Below, piece by piece: positions 24,130 to 31,089 of a DNA stretch of 39,907 bases; the stretch's first letter is position 1; every line of letters starts with the position of its first letter. This DNA is from JBBDSH01 sp040905045 (GTDB lineage: Bacteria > Pseudomonadota > Gammaproteobacteria > Eutrophobiales > Eutrophobiaceae), in contig JBBDSH010000044.1 in NCBI GenBank assembly GCA_040905045.1, positions 1-39,907 on the forward strand, read 5' to 3'. The position numbers and the translations under genes are program-made. The notes under the pieces were generated by a model. The model had not been told where the DNA came from and did no database searches. It worked only from the letters and a program-made list of their open reading frames with translations.

Positions 24130-24545
24130 AGCCGTCTGAGGCACTCAAGGTAGGCCTGCTCATCCGGCGGCAGGTTGTTGCGCTGGGCCTCCCACAACGC
24201 CTCCCCCAGACATTCCATCATGGCGTGTTCCAGTTGGTGGGCGTCGCCGTATTTCTCCAGCAGCGTCCGGTAGAGATCCCGAATGCCCGCCGGTCGATCG
24301 GTACTCACCTGCTCGTGGATGGCGACATGCATGCCCATATGCAGGAACGGATTGCTGACGCCTCCCTCCGGCGTGTAGTCGGCCGCCAGAACGTCCTCCC
24401 CACTTTCCAGTTCCGCATGATATTCCGGGTGCTGGAGGATAATCTCCGTGAGCACACGCTCTATGGGTTCCAGCGCCTCGTTATTCCGGTACTTGCGCCA
24501 GACCTCCACGAAGAATCTCCGGCTGCTTTCTCTATCCTGGATCAT
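24126..24545 (-). CDS. DUF1841 family protein
   Basis: A 139-residue cytosolic protein of the DUF1841 family, widespread in beta- and gammaproteobacteria with no known function. Typical features: RRFFVEVWRKYRNNEALEP at the start, NPFLHMGMHVAIHEQVSTDRP in the centre, and the helical HQLEHAMMECLGEALWEAQR near the end, with several histidines that could bind metal. Both flanks carry GTGAGGN heptamer repeats, one of which overlaps its stop codon. Confidence 0.88.
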   Translation of the reverse strand: MIQDRESSRRFFVEVWRKYRNNEALEPIERVLTEIILQHPEYHAELESGEDVLAADYTPEGGVSNPFLHMGMHVAIHEQVSTDRPAGIRDLYRTLLEKYGDAHQLEHAMMECLGEALWEAQRNNLPPDEQAYLECLRRL

Positions 24546-24587
24546 GGCAGTTTCATATCATCTCGGGATTGATGCCAACCTAACATA

Positions 24588-24676
24588 GTGAGGCGTGAGG
24601 GGTGAGATGTCAGGTATCGGCAAGTTGAGAATCCGGCAGGATTTACTCCTCACTTCTTACCCCTCACTCCTAACCG
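24588..24676. repeat. Heptamer-repeat hairpin, GTGAGGN type (copy 3)
   Basis: The left arm (24588-24610) reads GTGAGGC GTGAGGG GTGAGAT; the right arm (24641-24676) is TTTACTCCTCACTTCTTACC followed by CCTCACTCCTAACC. The right arm contains the stop codon of nth (24670-24672). It separates nth from the DUF1841 gene, both on the minus strand. Confidence 0.85.
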
Positions 24677-25302
24677 GTCTTATGTTTGTATTCACAGAGG
24701 TCACGGATGACGCATTCCGGGCATTTGGGCTTGCGCGCCGTGCAGACGTAGCGGCCATGCAGGATCAGCCAGTGATGGGCGTCCTTTCTGAAGCCTTCCG
24801 GCACCAGCCGCACCAGACGGTCCTCCACCTCGCGGACGGTTTTGCCGGGGGCGATGCCGGTACGGTTGGCGACCCGGAAAATATGCGTATCCACGGCAAT
24901 GGTCGGCTGGCCGAAGGCCGTATTGAGAATCACATTGGCGGTCTTGCGGCCGACGCCCGGCAGGGCCTCCAGGGATTCCCGCTCCGACGGCACCTCGCCG
25001 CCGTGCTTTTCCACCAGCATGCGGCAGGTCTTGATGATGTTCTCCGCCTTGCCGTTATACAGGCCGATACTCTTGATATAACGCTTCAGGCCCCGGAGCC
25101 CGAGCTTGAGGATGGCTTCGGGGGTATTCGCCACCGGGAAGAGTTTCGCCGTGGCCTTGTTGACACCGACATCGGTTGCCTGCGCCGACAGGATCACGGC
25201 TATCAGGAGCTCGAACGGCGAAGCATAGGTCAATTCCGTGGTCGGCGCCGGATTGTTGTCCCTGAGGCGCTCGAATATGGCGATGCGTTTGTCGCGGTTC
25301 AT
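24670..25302 (-). CDS. nth: Endonuclease III
   Basis: Base-excision-repair DNA glycosylase and AP lyase for oxidised pyrimidines. The 210 residues line up with the E. coli enzyme in numbering: the helix-hairpin-helix LPGVGRKTAN holds catalytic Lys120, Asp138 sits in VDTHIFR, and the 4Fe-4S cluster ligands are Cys187, 194, 197 and 203 (C-X6-C-X2-C-X5-C). The RnfE-like gene lies 18 bases upstream in the same direction, echoing the rnf/rsx-nth order of other gammaproteobacteria. Confidence 0.98.
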   Translation of the reverse strand: MNRDKRIAIFERLRDNNPAPTTELTYASPFELLIAVILSAQATDVGVNKATAKLFPVANTPEAILKLGLRGLKRYIKSIGLYNGKAENIIKTCRMLVEKHGGEVPSERESLEALPGVGRKTANVILNTAFGQPTIAVDTHIFRVANRTGIAPGKTVREVEDRLVRLVPEGFRKDAHHWLILHGRYVCTARKPKCPECVIRDLCEYKHKTG

Positions 25303-25320
25303 GACAGATCGAACTTGTGA

Positions 25321-25917
25321 TTATTGCCGGCGGGTCGATACAACTTCTGCACTCTGCGCCGTCAGGAACCGAACGGCCGCGATGAGACAACCCAGGGTCA
25401 GAAATGCACCCGCGGCCGTCCCCATAATCGGCAGGCCGCCCGCCGGCATCATCGCCCCGCCCTGCCCCAGCCATTGCCGAAGCAGTCCCGCCACCACGAG
25501 GATCATGAACACCGCCGTACCGGTGACGGCCGCCGTTTTCAGGGAATTCCATAAAGGACGGCGCAAGGCTGTTTCTTCAAGGGTGACCAGCAATAACGTA
25601 TTCATCGCCATTAACGGCACATATATACCGAGCGCCATATGCAGTTCAAACAGCCAGACCTGCATGAACCTGTCCAGAATCGTGACGATGGTTGCCGTAA
25701 CCAGTAGAATGAAAATCAGGCGATGCGACCAGGGAACAAAGCGGCGCAGGCCGCCGATAATTGCAACAGACGACAATAATGCAATAACAAAGGCAAGGCC
25801 CATGACCAGGCCGCTGTAAAGTGTCTCGCTGCGCGCCAGCAGCGGCGACAAGCCCAGGGCGCTCACCATCACGGGATGCTGTGTCACGAATTGATTCAGG
25901 GCTGCCGTTGAATGCAT
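25321..25917 (-). CDS. RnfE/RsxE-like membrane protein lacking the Fe-S cysteines
   Basis: A 198-residue membrane protein of the RnfA/RnfE/NqrD/NqrE family with about six helices. RnfE is a membrane subunit of the Rnf/Rsx electron-transfer complex and contributes one cysteine from each half of an inverted repeat to an intramembrane 2Fe-2S cluster. Here the family GLCPLLA is GLSPLLA (Ser24) and the second site, normally TNC in PLIVTNC, is PLMAMNT (Thr107). The rest still aligns (LGIYVPL, AGLLRQWLG, GAFLTLG). The other rnf genes are absent from this window. It is shorter than RnfE (about 230) and may be a paralogue with a new role or a relic. The frame is intact and it stays next to nth. Confidence 0.8.
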   Translation of the reverse strand: MHSTAALNQFVTQHPVMVSALGLSPLLARSETLYSGLVMGLAFVIALLSSVAIIGGLRRFVPWSHRLIFILLVTATIVTILDRFMQVWLFELHMALGIYVPLMAMNTLLLVTLEETALRRPLWNSLKTAAVTGTAVFMILVVAGLLRQWLGQGGAMMPAGGLPIMGTAAGAFLTLGCLIAAVRFLTAQSAEVVSTRRQ

Positions 25918-25987
25918 ATCGCCTGTATTCCAGATAACGAAAAAGACATTTTAACAATAAAACTGTTTTTATTCCGCCTGCCGGGAT

Positions 25988-26028
25988 AACAAACGAAGCC
26001 TGTCATTTCGACGCAAGGAGAAATCTCT
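25988..26028 (-). repeat. GTCGAAATGACAGG dispersed repeat (copy A)
   Basis: On the minus strand this reads AGAGATTTCTCC, TTGCGTCGAAATGACAGG and CTTCGTTTGTT. Copies B (30267-30340) and C (30996-31070) share this order. It lies just upstream of the hydrolase gene. Confidence 0.75.
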
Positions 26029-26063
26029 TAAAGGCCGCCGGATCGATACACGAGGAAATCACG

Positions 26064-26939
26064 ATGAAACTGACACTCTTTCAAACCGGTAACCGCCGCG
26101 GCGTCGGCGTCATCCGTGACGGTGAAGTCATTGATTGCAGCAACGAAGCAAGCCTGCCGGATACCATCCCTGCCATTTTGCAGGCCGGTGACGAAGCACG
26201 ACGAGAGCTGGAAGCGGTGATCAAGGGAAAGGCGCCCCGTTATGGCCTGGATGAGGTCAAGCTGCTGCCACCGATCCCCCGTCCCGGCAAGTTTCTCTGC
26301 GTCGGTCTCAACTATCTGGACCACATCGAGGAAACCGGCGCCGAAAAGCCGGACTATCCGACCATCTTCAACAAGCAATCCACCTGCGTCATCGGACCCG
26401 GCGCGGCCATCGAGAAACCGCGCGTCTCCGACAAACTGGATTACGAGGGCGAACTGGCCATGGTCATCGGCCGGCGTTGCCGTCATGTGCCGAAAGAAAG
26501 GGCCCGCGAGGTCATCGGCGGTTACCTGGCGGTCAATGACGTCTCCGTGCGCGACTGGCAAAGCCACAGCCCCACCTGGACCATGGGCAAGTCGTTCGAT
26601 ACCCACGGCCCTACCGGGCCCTGGCTGGTCACCGCCGACGAGATTGGCGATCCCCACAGGCTGGATATCAGAACCCGGGTCAACGACGATCTGCGCCAGG
26701 ATTCCAATACCCGCCACCTGCTGTTCACCTGCGATTACCTGGTGGAATACCTGTCCACCGCCTTTACCCTGGAACCCGGCGATATTATTTCCACGGGCAC
26801 GAGCAGCGGTGTCGGCTTCCGTATGGAACCGCGCGGCTACATCAAGGCCGGCGATACGGTCAGGATAGAGATCGAGGGCATCGGCACACTGGAAAACCCG
26901 GTCGTGGACGAGCCGGAACAAACTACTTTTATCGAATAA
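26064..26939 (+). CDS. Fumarylacetoacetate hydrolase family protein
   Basis: A 291-residue enzyme of the FAH superfamily, which hydrolyses or isomerises beta-diketo acids and related compounds in catabolic pathways. The FAH core (about 72-285) shows KFLCVGLNYLDHIEETG, the metal-binding DYEGELAMVIG acidic pair, the downstream NDVSVRDWQ and the KSFDTHGPTGPWLVTADEIG block. An N-terminal domain of about 70 residues is typical of the 2-hydroxyhepta-2,4-diene-1,7-dioate isomerase-like branch. The substrate cannot be told from sequence, and there are no catabolic neighbours. A GAGG ribosome site precedes the ATG. Confidence 0.9.
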   Translation: MKLTLFQTGNRRGVGVIRDGEVIDCSNEASLPDTIPAILQAGDEARRELEAVIKGKAPRYGLDEVKLLPPIPRPGKFLCVGLNYLDHIEETGAEKPDYPTIFNKQSTCVIGPGAAIEKPRVSDKLDYEGELAMVIGRRCRHVPKERAREVIGGYLAVNDVSVRDWQSHSPTWTMGKSFDTHGPTGPWLVTADEIGDPHRLDIRTRVNDDLRQDSNTRHLLFTCDYLVEYLSTAFTLEPGDIISTGTSSGVGFRMEPRGYIKAGDTVRIEIEGIGTLENPVVDEPEQTTFIE

Positions 26940-26960
26940 CGACGGATTCGGCGTTATTCG
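26933..26960 (+). terminator. Hairpin at the end of the FAH-family gene
   Basis: CGAATAAC (26933-26940, containing the stop codon) pairs perfectly with GTTATTCG (26953-26960) around a 12-base loop. There is no T run after it, so it may be a weak terminator or an mRNA-end stabiliser. Confidence 0.4.
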
Positions 26961-26981
26961 CCCGGGATTATCGGTAATTGA

Positions 26982-27063
26982 TTTCTCGCAAAGGGCGCAA
27001 AGATCGCAAAGATATAAGAATTATTATTCCCTTTGCGTACTTGGCGTTCTTTGCGAGATAAAT
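26982..27063. repeat. CGCAAAG-type inverted repeat
   Basis: The left arm (26982-27011) reads TTTCTCGCAAAGGGCGCAAAG then ATCGCAAAG. The right arm (27031-27063) is its imperfect complement, CTTTGCGTACTTGGCGTTC then TTTGCGAGATAAA. Repeats of CGCAAAG with this symmetry are scattered in many bacterial genomes. It sits between the FAH-family gene and mpl, which converge. Confidence 0.75.
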
Positions 27064-27114
27064 CCGGATTCATAGCGGTCGTATTCGCTGTCCGGTTCGA
27101 GGGGAACAGGGGGA

Positions 27115-28479
27115 TCATGACGCGGCCTGTTGCAGCCGTTCGATGAAACGGCGGTGAAGGTTCTCGAAGCCGCCATTACTCATGATAAGGATATGATCAC
27201 CCGGTGCGGCGATTGCGGTCAGGTGCTGAATGAGGGCTTCGGTTTCGGTATGGATCTCGCCGCGTCCCTCCAGGGAAGTAAGAACTGCATTCAGATCCCA
27301 TTCCAACTCCGGCGGATGATAGAGCAGCACCCGGTCCGCCACGGACAACGCGTCGCCCAGGGTATCCCGGTGCACGCCCATTTTCATGGTGTTGGAGCGC
27401 GGTTCCAGCACGGCGATGATGCGCGCCTCGCCCACGTGGGCGCGCAGCGCCTCCAGGGTCAGGCGCACGGCGGTGGGGTGATGGGCGAAATCATCGTAGA
27501 CACTGACACCACCGGTTTCCACCAGCTTCTGCAGGCGCCGCTTGACGCTGCGGAAACGTCCCAGGGCCTCACAGGCGACCGCCGGGTCGACACCGGCTTC
27601 CGCCGCGGCGGCGATCGCCGCCAGGGCGTTATCCGCGTTATAGCCGCCGATTAAATCCCAGGTCACCCGGCCCGCTTCCCGGCCATTGCGGGCAACGGCA
27701 AATCGGGAATAATCGTCCGCGGCATCGGTTACCCGCCAGTCTCCTCCGGCCCCGCCGAAGGTCTGCACCGGCGTCCAGCAGCCCATGGCCAGGACTTCTG
27801 TCGTGACCGTATCACCGTGGCGGTGAAGGATCCGGCCGGATCCGGGAACAATACGTAATAATCGATGAAATTCGCGCTTTATGTCCTCAATATCACCGAA
27901 GATGTCTGCATGATCGAACTCGATATTATTGATGATCAGGGTTCGGGGATGGTAGTGAATGAACTTGGAGCGTTTGTCGAAAAAGGCGGTGTCGTACTCG
28001 TCCGCCTCGATGACGAAATACGGCGCCCGGCCATCCCGGGCCGAGTTGCCAAAGTTCTCGGCGATACCGCCGATGAGATAACCGGGTTCCAGCCCGGCGC
28101 AGTCCAGGATCCAGGCCAGCATGCTGGTGGTGGTGGTTTTGCCGTGGGTGCCGGCCACCGCCAGCACGTGACGCCCGGCAAGGATGTGCTCGGCCAGCCA
28201 CTGGGGTCCGGAGATATAGGGGAGATTCTGGTCGAGGACGTATTCCACCACCGCGTCGCCCCGGGAAAGGGTATTCCCGATCACCACCTGGTCCGGCGCC
28301 GGGTCCAGGTGCGCCGGATCATAGCCTTCCAGGACCCGGATGCCGCTCTCCCGCAGATGCGTGCTCATGGGCGGATAGGCATTGGCATCGGAGCCGCTCA
28401 CCTCGTGGCCACGGGACCGGGCCAGAAGCGCCAGCCCGCCCATGAAGGTGCCGCAGATACCGAGGATATGGATCTTCAC
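27115..28479 (-). CDS. mpl: UDP-N-acetylmuramate:L-Ala-gamma-D-Glu-meso-DAP ligase
   Basis: Mpl re-attaches the recycled tripeptide L-Ala-gamma-D-Glu-meso-DAP to UDP-MurNAc in peptidoglycan recycling, in the cytosol. The 454 residues match the family and contain an N-terminal Rossmann motif (KIHILGICGTFMGGLA), the Mur-ligase ATP loop AVAGTHGKTTTTSML and the ligase-specific VYDDFAHHPTAVR. The start is a GTG at 28479 that overlaps the stop of the upstream membrane-protein gene (GTGA). The reading frame continues past this GTG, but that upstream part is the out-of-frame translation of the neighbour and not a fusion. Confidence 0.96.
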   Translation of the reverse strand: MKIHILGICGTFMGGLALLARSRGHEVSGSDANAYPPMSTHLRESGIRVLEGYDPAHLDPAPDQVVIGNTLSRGDAVVEYVLDQNLPYISGPQWLAEHILAGRHVLAVAGTHGKTTTTSMLAWILDCAGLEPGYLIGGIAENFGNSARDGRAPYFVIEADEYDTAFFDKRSKFIHYHPRTLIINNIEFDHADIFGDIEDIKREFHRLLRIVPGSGRILHRHGDTVTTEVLAMGCWTPVQTFGGAGGDWRVTDAADDYSRFAVARNGREAGRVTWDLIGGYNADNALAAIAAAAEAGVDPAVACEALGRFRSVKRRLQKLVETGGVSVYDDFAHHPTAVRLTLEALRAHVGEARIIAVLEPRSNTMKMGVHRDTLGDALSVADRVLLYHPPELEWDLNAVLTSLEGRGEIHTETEALIQHLTAIAAPGDHILIMSNGGFENLHRRFIERLQQAAS

Positions 28480-29012
28480 GTCAGCGTCTCCGGGATGAAA
28501 AAGCCCAGGGCAGCGGTGATGAGCCAGACATAACCAATGGCCAGCAGAATGCCCGCGGCAAAACGCGTCGACAGGGCATGGCGCAGGATGTGGCCAATGA
28601 CGGCGATATTCCAGCCGAACAGGAACAACAAAGCCAGACTGACCAGAGCCAGTAACGGCGAGCCGCCGGCGTCGCCCTCCCAGGGGCGCAGCAGAAACAA
28701 CGGCAGGCTGAAGAGACTGAACAGAAAACCGCTGCCGGTCAGGGCCGAGGCGGTCTGGTTGAAGCGGGATTGCAGGCGGAAGGCGGCCAGCAGCAACCAG
28801 ATCACCCCCAGCAGCAAGGCGGTTTCCAGCAGCGCTGAAAGGACCGCGGCGGACAACGACTGATAGACCAGTACCAGCAGCATGCCGGCGAGTGTATAGA
28901 GGCCGGCGCTGAACACCAGGAAGGCGGTGGCCGCCGGCATTTCCCGGGGCTCGCCGCGGAAGAGACAGATCCGAAAATACGCCTTCAGGATGGCGATCGC
29001 TGCGGCCGGCAT
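28476..29012 (-). CDS. Inner-membrane protein of unknown function upstream of mpl
   Basis: I do not recognise this family with confidence. The 178 residues form about five transmembrane helices (about 27-48, 52-75, 90-105, 115-135 and 150-172) with short loops. A Yip1-like fold is possible from the helix pattern and the RFNQTASALTGSG segment, but that is a guess. The ATG at 29012 is chosen over GTG and TTG codons further up because the earlier residues (an arginine-rich stretch) look unlike a start. It overlaps mpl by 4 bases, so the two are coupled, which may point to an envelope role. Confidence 0.7.
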   Translation of the reverse strand: MPAAAIAILKAYFRICLFRGEPREMPAATAFLVFSAGLYTLAGMLLVLVYQSLSAAVLSALLETALLLGVIWLLLAAFRLQSRFNQTASALTGSGFLFSLFSLPLFLLRPWEGDAGGSPLLALVSLALLFLFGWNIAVIGHILRHALSTRFAAGILLAIGYVWLITAALGFFIPETLT

Positions 29013-29127
29013 CAGGACGCCGTCCCGCCCGCAAACGCGGCGCCGGGCCGGCACATATATACACAATCAATGAAAGACATTAAAACTTTATAATTCCTTT
29101 GGGCTTGGTTGAAGAGTACTATTTTGT

Positions 29128-29144
29128 CATTATCTTCGATAATG
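29128..29144. promoter_or_regulatory. Palindrome upstream of dps, candidate operator
   Basis: CATTATC-TTC-GATAATG is a perfect 7-bp palindrome with a 3-base centre, 39 bases before the dps start. The GATAAT/ATTATC halves recall Fur-box units, but the spacing is not that of a standard 19-bp Fur box. Iron or peroxide control of dps is common in bacteria; the regulator here is not known. Confidence 0.45.
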
Positions 29145-29168
29145 AATGAAAACGAATCAAACACTTGC

Positions 29169-29175
29169 AAGGAGG
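29169..29175 (+). promoter_or_regulatory. Strong ribosome binding site that fixes the dps start
   Basis: AAGGAGG ends 7 bases before the ATG at 29183. It rules out the upstream in-frame TTG at 29165. Confidence 0.85.
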
Positions 29176-29182
29176 AATCTCA

Positions 29183-29656
29183 ATGCAAATCGATATCGGC
29201 ATACCCAATGAACAGCGTGAGAAGATTGCGGCCGGATTGTCGCACTTGCTCGCCGACAGCTATACGCTGTACCTGAAGACCCATAACTTCCACTGGAACG
29301 TCACGGGCCCGATGTTCACCACGCTGCATACCCTGTTCGAGGAACATTATACAGAACTGGCCACAGCCGTGGACGAGATCGCCGAACGGATCCGCGCCCT
29401 GGGTGTGGTGGCGCCGGGCTCCTACAAGCAGTTTGCAGAACTTTCTTCCATTGAAGAAGAGACCGGCAACCCTTCGGCCGGGGAAATGATCCGGCAACTG
29501 GTCAAGGGCCAGGAGGCCGTGGTCAAGACCGCGCGCAGTGTCTTCCCGGTGGTCGAGGAAGCCTCTGACGAACCCACCGCCGATCTTCTGACCCAGCGCA
29601 TGCAGATCCATGAAAAGAACGCGTGGATGTTGCGCAGCCTGCTGGAGAAGGAGTGA
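29183..29656 (+). CDS. dps: Dps-family ferritin-like DNA-protection protein
   Basis: Dps proteins form 12-subunit shells that oxidise and store iron, protecting DNA from peroxide damage. The 157-residue protein is a four-helix ferritin-like chain with the ferroxidase-site motifs KTHNFHWNVTGP and FEEHYTELATAVDEIAERIR. It lacks a long basic N-terminal tail, so DNA binding may be weak. The stop codon is the first part of a GTGAGGN heptamer array, meaning the repeat has inserted at or grown into the gene end. Confidence 0.93.
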   Translation: MQIDIGIPNEQREKIAAGLSHLLADSYTLYLKTHNFHWNVTGPMFTTLHTLFEEHYTELATAVDEIAERIRALGVVAPGSYKQFAELSSIEEETGNPSAGEMIRQLVKGQEAVVKTARSVFPVVEEASDEPTADLLTQRMQIHEKNAWMLRSLLEKE

Positions 29657-29702
29657 GGGGTGAGGGGTGAGGCGTGAGGCGTGAGAAGAAGCGCCCCTCA
29701 CC
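29652..29702. repeat. Heptamer-repeat array, GTGAGGN type (copy 4)
   Basis: GTGAGGG GTGAGGG GTGAGGC GTGAGGC GTGAGAA runs in perfect 7-base steps from the last codons of dps. A short complementary arm, CGCCCCTCAC, ends near 29701. The right arm is much shorter than in the other copies. Confidence 0.85.
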
Positions 29703-29760
29703 GAATATGGATGACATGCACCTTCCGGGGTTCTGCTAAGAAATAAAACAAGGAAAACAA

Positions 29761-30159
29761 ATGATACAAGCTATCACGCCGGGTCATATTGGGGTCATGT
29801 TTGCATGTATTGTCGCCCTGATGATGCCGGTCACCGCCGCCGCGAATGATGTTCTCAGGCGCAGTCTGTCCGGGGAGGATCACGAAATGATCAATGCCGG
29901 CAATCTTGAATATAACCGCTGCCTGCAGAAGCAGGCCATGGCCCACGCCGACGATTACGATGATGTCCGCGCTGTGGCCGGACAGGCCGTCGAGGAATGC
30001 ACCGGAATACTGGACAATCTGAAGAGCGACCTGGATCAGCGGCGCATCGATCCGGATTTTTATGACGGTATCATCAATGGCATCAAGTCCAAGGCCATCC
30101 GTAGAATCATGCCCGGCATAATGATGCACAAGTCGCGGAGCGGTTCGCCGACGCCGTGA
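29761..30159 (+). CDS. Small exported protein of unknown function
   Basis: A 132-residue protein with an N-terminal signal peptide (hydrophobic VMFACIVALMMPVTAAA, cleavage near residue 28). The mature part is helical-looking and acidic, with two cysteines (NRCLQKQ and EECTGIL) that could form a disulfide in the periplasm. The end (KAIRRIMPGIMMHKSRSG) is basic. I do not recognise the family. An AAGGAAAAC ribosome-like stretch precedes the ATG. It stands alone between dps and rppH. Confidence 0.7.
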   Translation: MIQAITPGHIGVMFACIVALMMPVTAAANDVLRRSLSGEDHEMINAGNLEYNRCLQKQAMAHADDYDDVRAVAGQAVEECTGILDNLKSDLDQRRIDPDFYDGIINGIKSKAIRRIMPGIMMHKSRSGSPTP

Positions 30160-30165
30160 CAGGAA

Positions 30166-30259
30166 GAAATCAAGGGGTCAGAGTACTTGAAAATTCTCTG
30201 GTTCTTTGATCCTCAACCCCCTATTCTAAAATTTTCAAGTACTCTGACCCCTTGATTTC
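30166..30259. repeat. Perfect 30-bp inverted repeat with 34-base loop
   Basis: 30166-30195 and 30230-30259 are exact reverse complements (GAAATCAAGGGGTCAGAG and onward to TACTTGAAAATT). GGGGTCAGAGTA-type ends are, from memory, often seen beside REP-associated transposases. Perfect arms imply recent arrival or maintenance. No transposase gene is nearby. Confidence 0.9.
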
Positions 30260-30266
30260 GTTGCTA

Positions 30267-30340
30267 TAGGTCTCTCACTGCATTCGAGATGCCTCCGGCA
30301 ATTTCTCCTGACGTCGAAATGACAGGTCTTCGTTTGTTCC
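30267..30340 (+). repeat. GTCGAAATGACAGG dispersed repeat (copy B)
   Basis: This reads GGTCTCTCACTGCATTCG, AGATGCCTCCGGCAATTTC, TCCTGACGTCGAAATGACAG, GTCTTCGTTTGTT. It is closely related to copy C at 30996-31070 and, in part, to copy A at 25988-26028. It lies between the small exported gene and the end of rppH. Confidence 0.8.
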
Positions 30341-30352
30341 CTTGATTCTTAT

Positions 30353-30859
30353 CTATGTCTCAAGCAACGGCCCCAGCTCAGTCAATGCCTGTTCATAGAC
30401 TTGCCGTTTAAACTCGATAACGATATCCAGCGGTTCCCAGAAATCCACCCAGCGCCAGTGTTCGAATTCGGGCCGCCGGCTGTGATCCAGCCGGACCTTG
30501 TCTTCTTCCGCCGTCAGCCGCAGCAAATACCACAACTGTTTCTGGCCTATACACAACGGCCGTGACCGGCGGCGGATGTACTTGTCCGGCAGCCGGTAAT
30601 GCAGCCAGTCCCGGGTACAGCCGACCATCTCCACATCCTGCTCTTCCAGTCCGGTCTCTTCATGCAATTCCCGGAACATGGCACTCTCCACGGACTCATG
30701 CGGCCGGATGCCGCCCTGGGGAAACTGCCAGGCATCGACGCCAATGCGCTTGGCCAGAAACAGCCTGCCCTCATCGTTACTCAGAATAATGCCGACATTG
30801 GCGCGGAAACCCTGCTCGTCAATGACCGACTGCCTGCGTTTGGATCGTTTCTTTTGCAT
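30353..30859 (-). CDS. rppH: RNA pyrophosphohydrolase RppH
   Basis: RppH removes pyrophosphate from the 5' end of mRNAs, which starts RNase E-dependent decay. The 168 residues match the family. The Nudix box reads GGIRPHESVESAMFRELHEE followed by TGL, with the catalytic glutamates in place. DEQGFRANVGIILSN at the start, DAWQFPQGGI ahead of the box and the KQLWYLLRLTAEED segment are typical of RppH rather than other Nudix enzymes. The C-terminus is short. It lies between dispersed repeats on both sides and seems to be its own transcription unit. Confidence 0.95.
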   Translation of the reverse strand: MQKKRSKRRQSVIDEQGFRANVGIILSNDEGRLFLAKRIGVDAWQFPQGGIRPHESVESAMFRELHEETGLEEQDVEMVGCTRDWLHYRLPDKYIRRRSRPLCIGQKQLWYLLRLTAEEDKVRLDHSRRPEFEHWRWVDFWEPLDIVIEFKRQVYEQALTELGPLLET

Positions 30860-30940
30860 ACGATAATGCTATGGCAAAAGCTCCATGGCCGCAAACGCAG
30901 GCCGGCATTGAAACGGCGTCCCTGAAATCAAAGGATCGGA

Positions 30941-30980
30941 ATGGTGGGTTTCGCATACAACGCTCTACCCACCCTACGGG
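30941..30980. repeat. GGTGGGTTTCG...CTACCCACC dispersed palindrome (copy 1)
   Basis: ATGGTGGGTTTCGCATACAA is followed by CGCTCTACCCACCCTACGG, so GGTGGGT and ACCCACC can pair. The same motif is found at 39851-39886. It is a common intergenic palindrome type in gammaproteobacteria. Confidence 0.75.
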
Positions 30981-30995
30981 TCTGAGGAATCTTCC

Positions 30996-31070
30996 TGTAG
31001 GTCTCTCACTTTGTTCGGGACGCCTCCGGCGATTTCTTCTATCGTCGAAATGACACCTTCGTTTGGTATT
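30996..31070 (+). repeat. GTCGAAATGACA dispersed repeat (copy C)
   Basis: This reads GTAGGTCTCTCACTTTGTTC, GGGACGCCTCCGGCGATTTC, TTCTATCGTCGAAATGACA, CCTTCGTTTGGT. It lies between rppH and mdh about 730 bases from copy B and is parallel to it. Confidence 0.8.
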
Positions 31071-31089
31071 CCGACACCTCAGGTTTCCG

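Noticed and set aside
28480..29070. Apparent N-terminal extension fused to Mpl
   Set aside because: The extension is the out-of-frame reading of the overlapping membrane-protein gene; Mpl's Rossmann motif starts exactly at the GTG at 28479.
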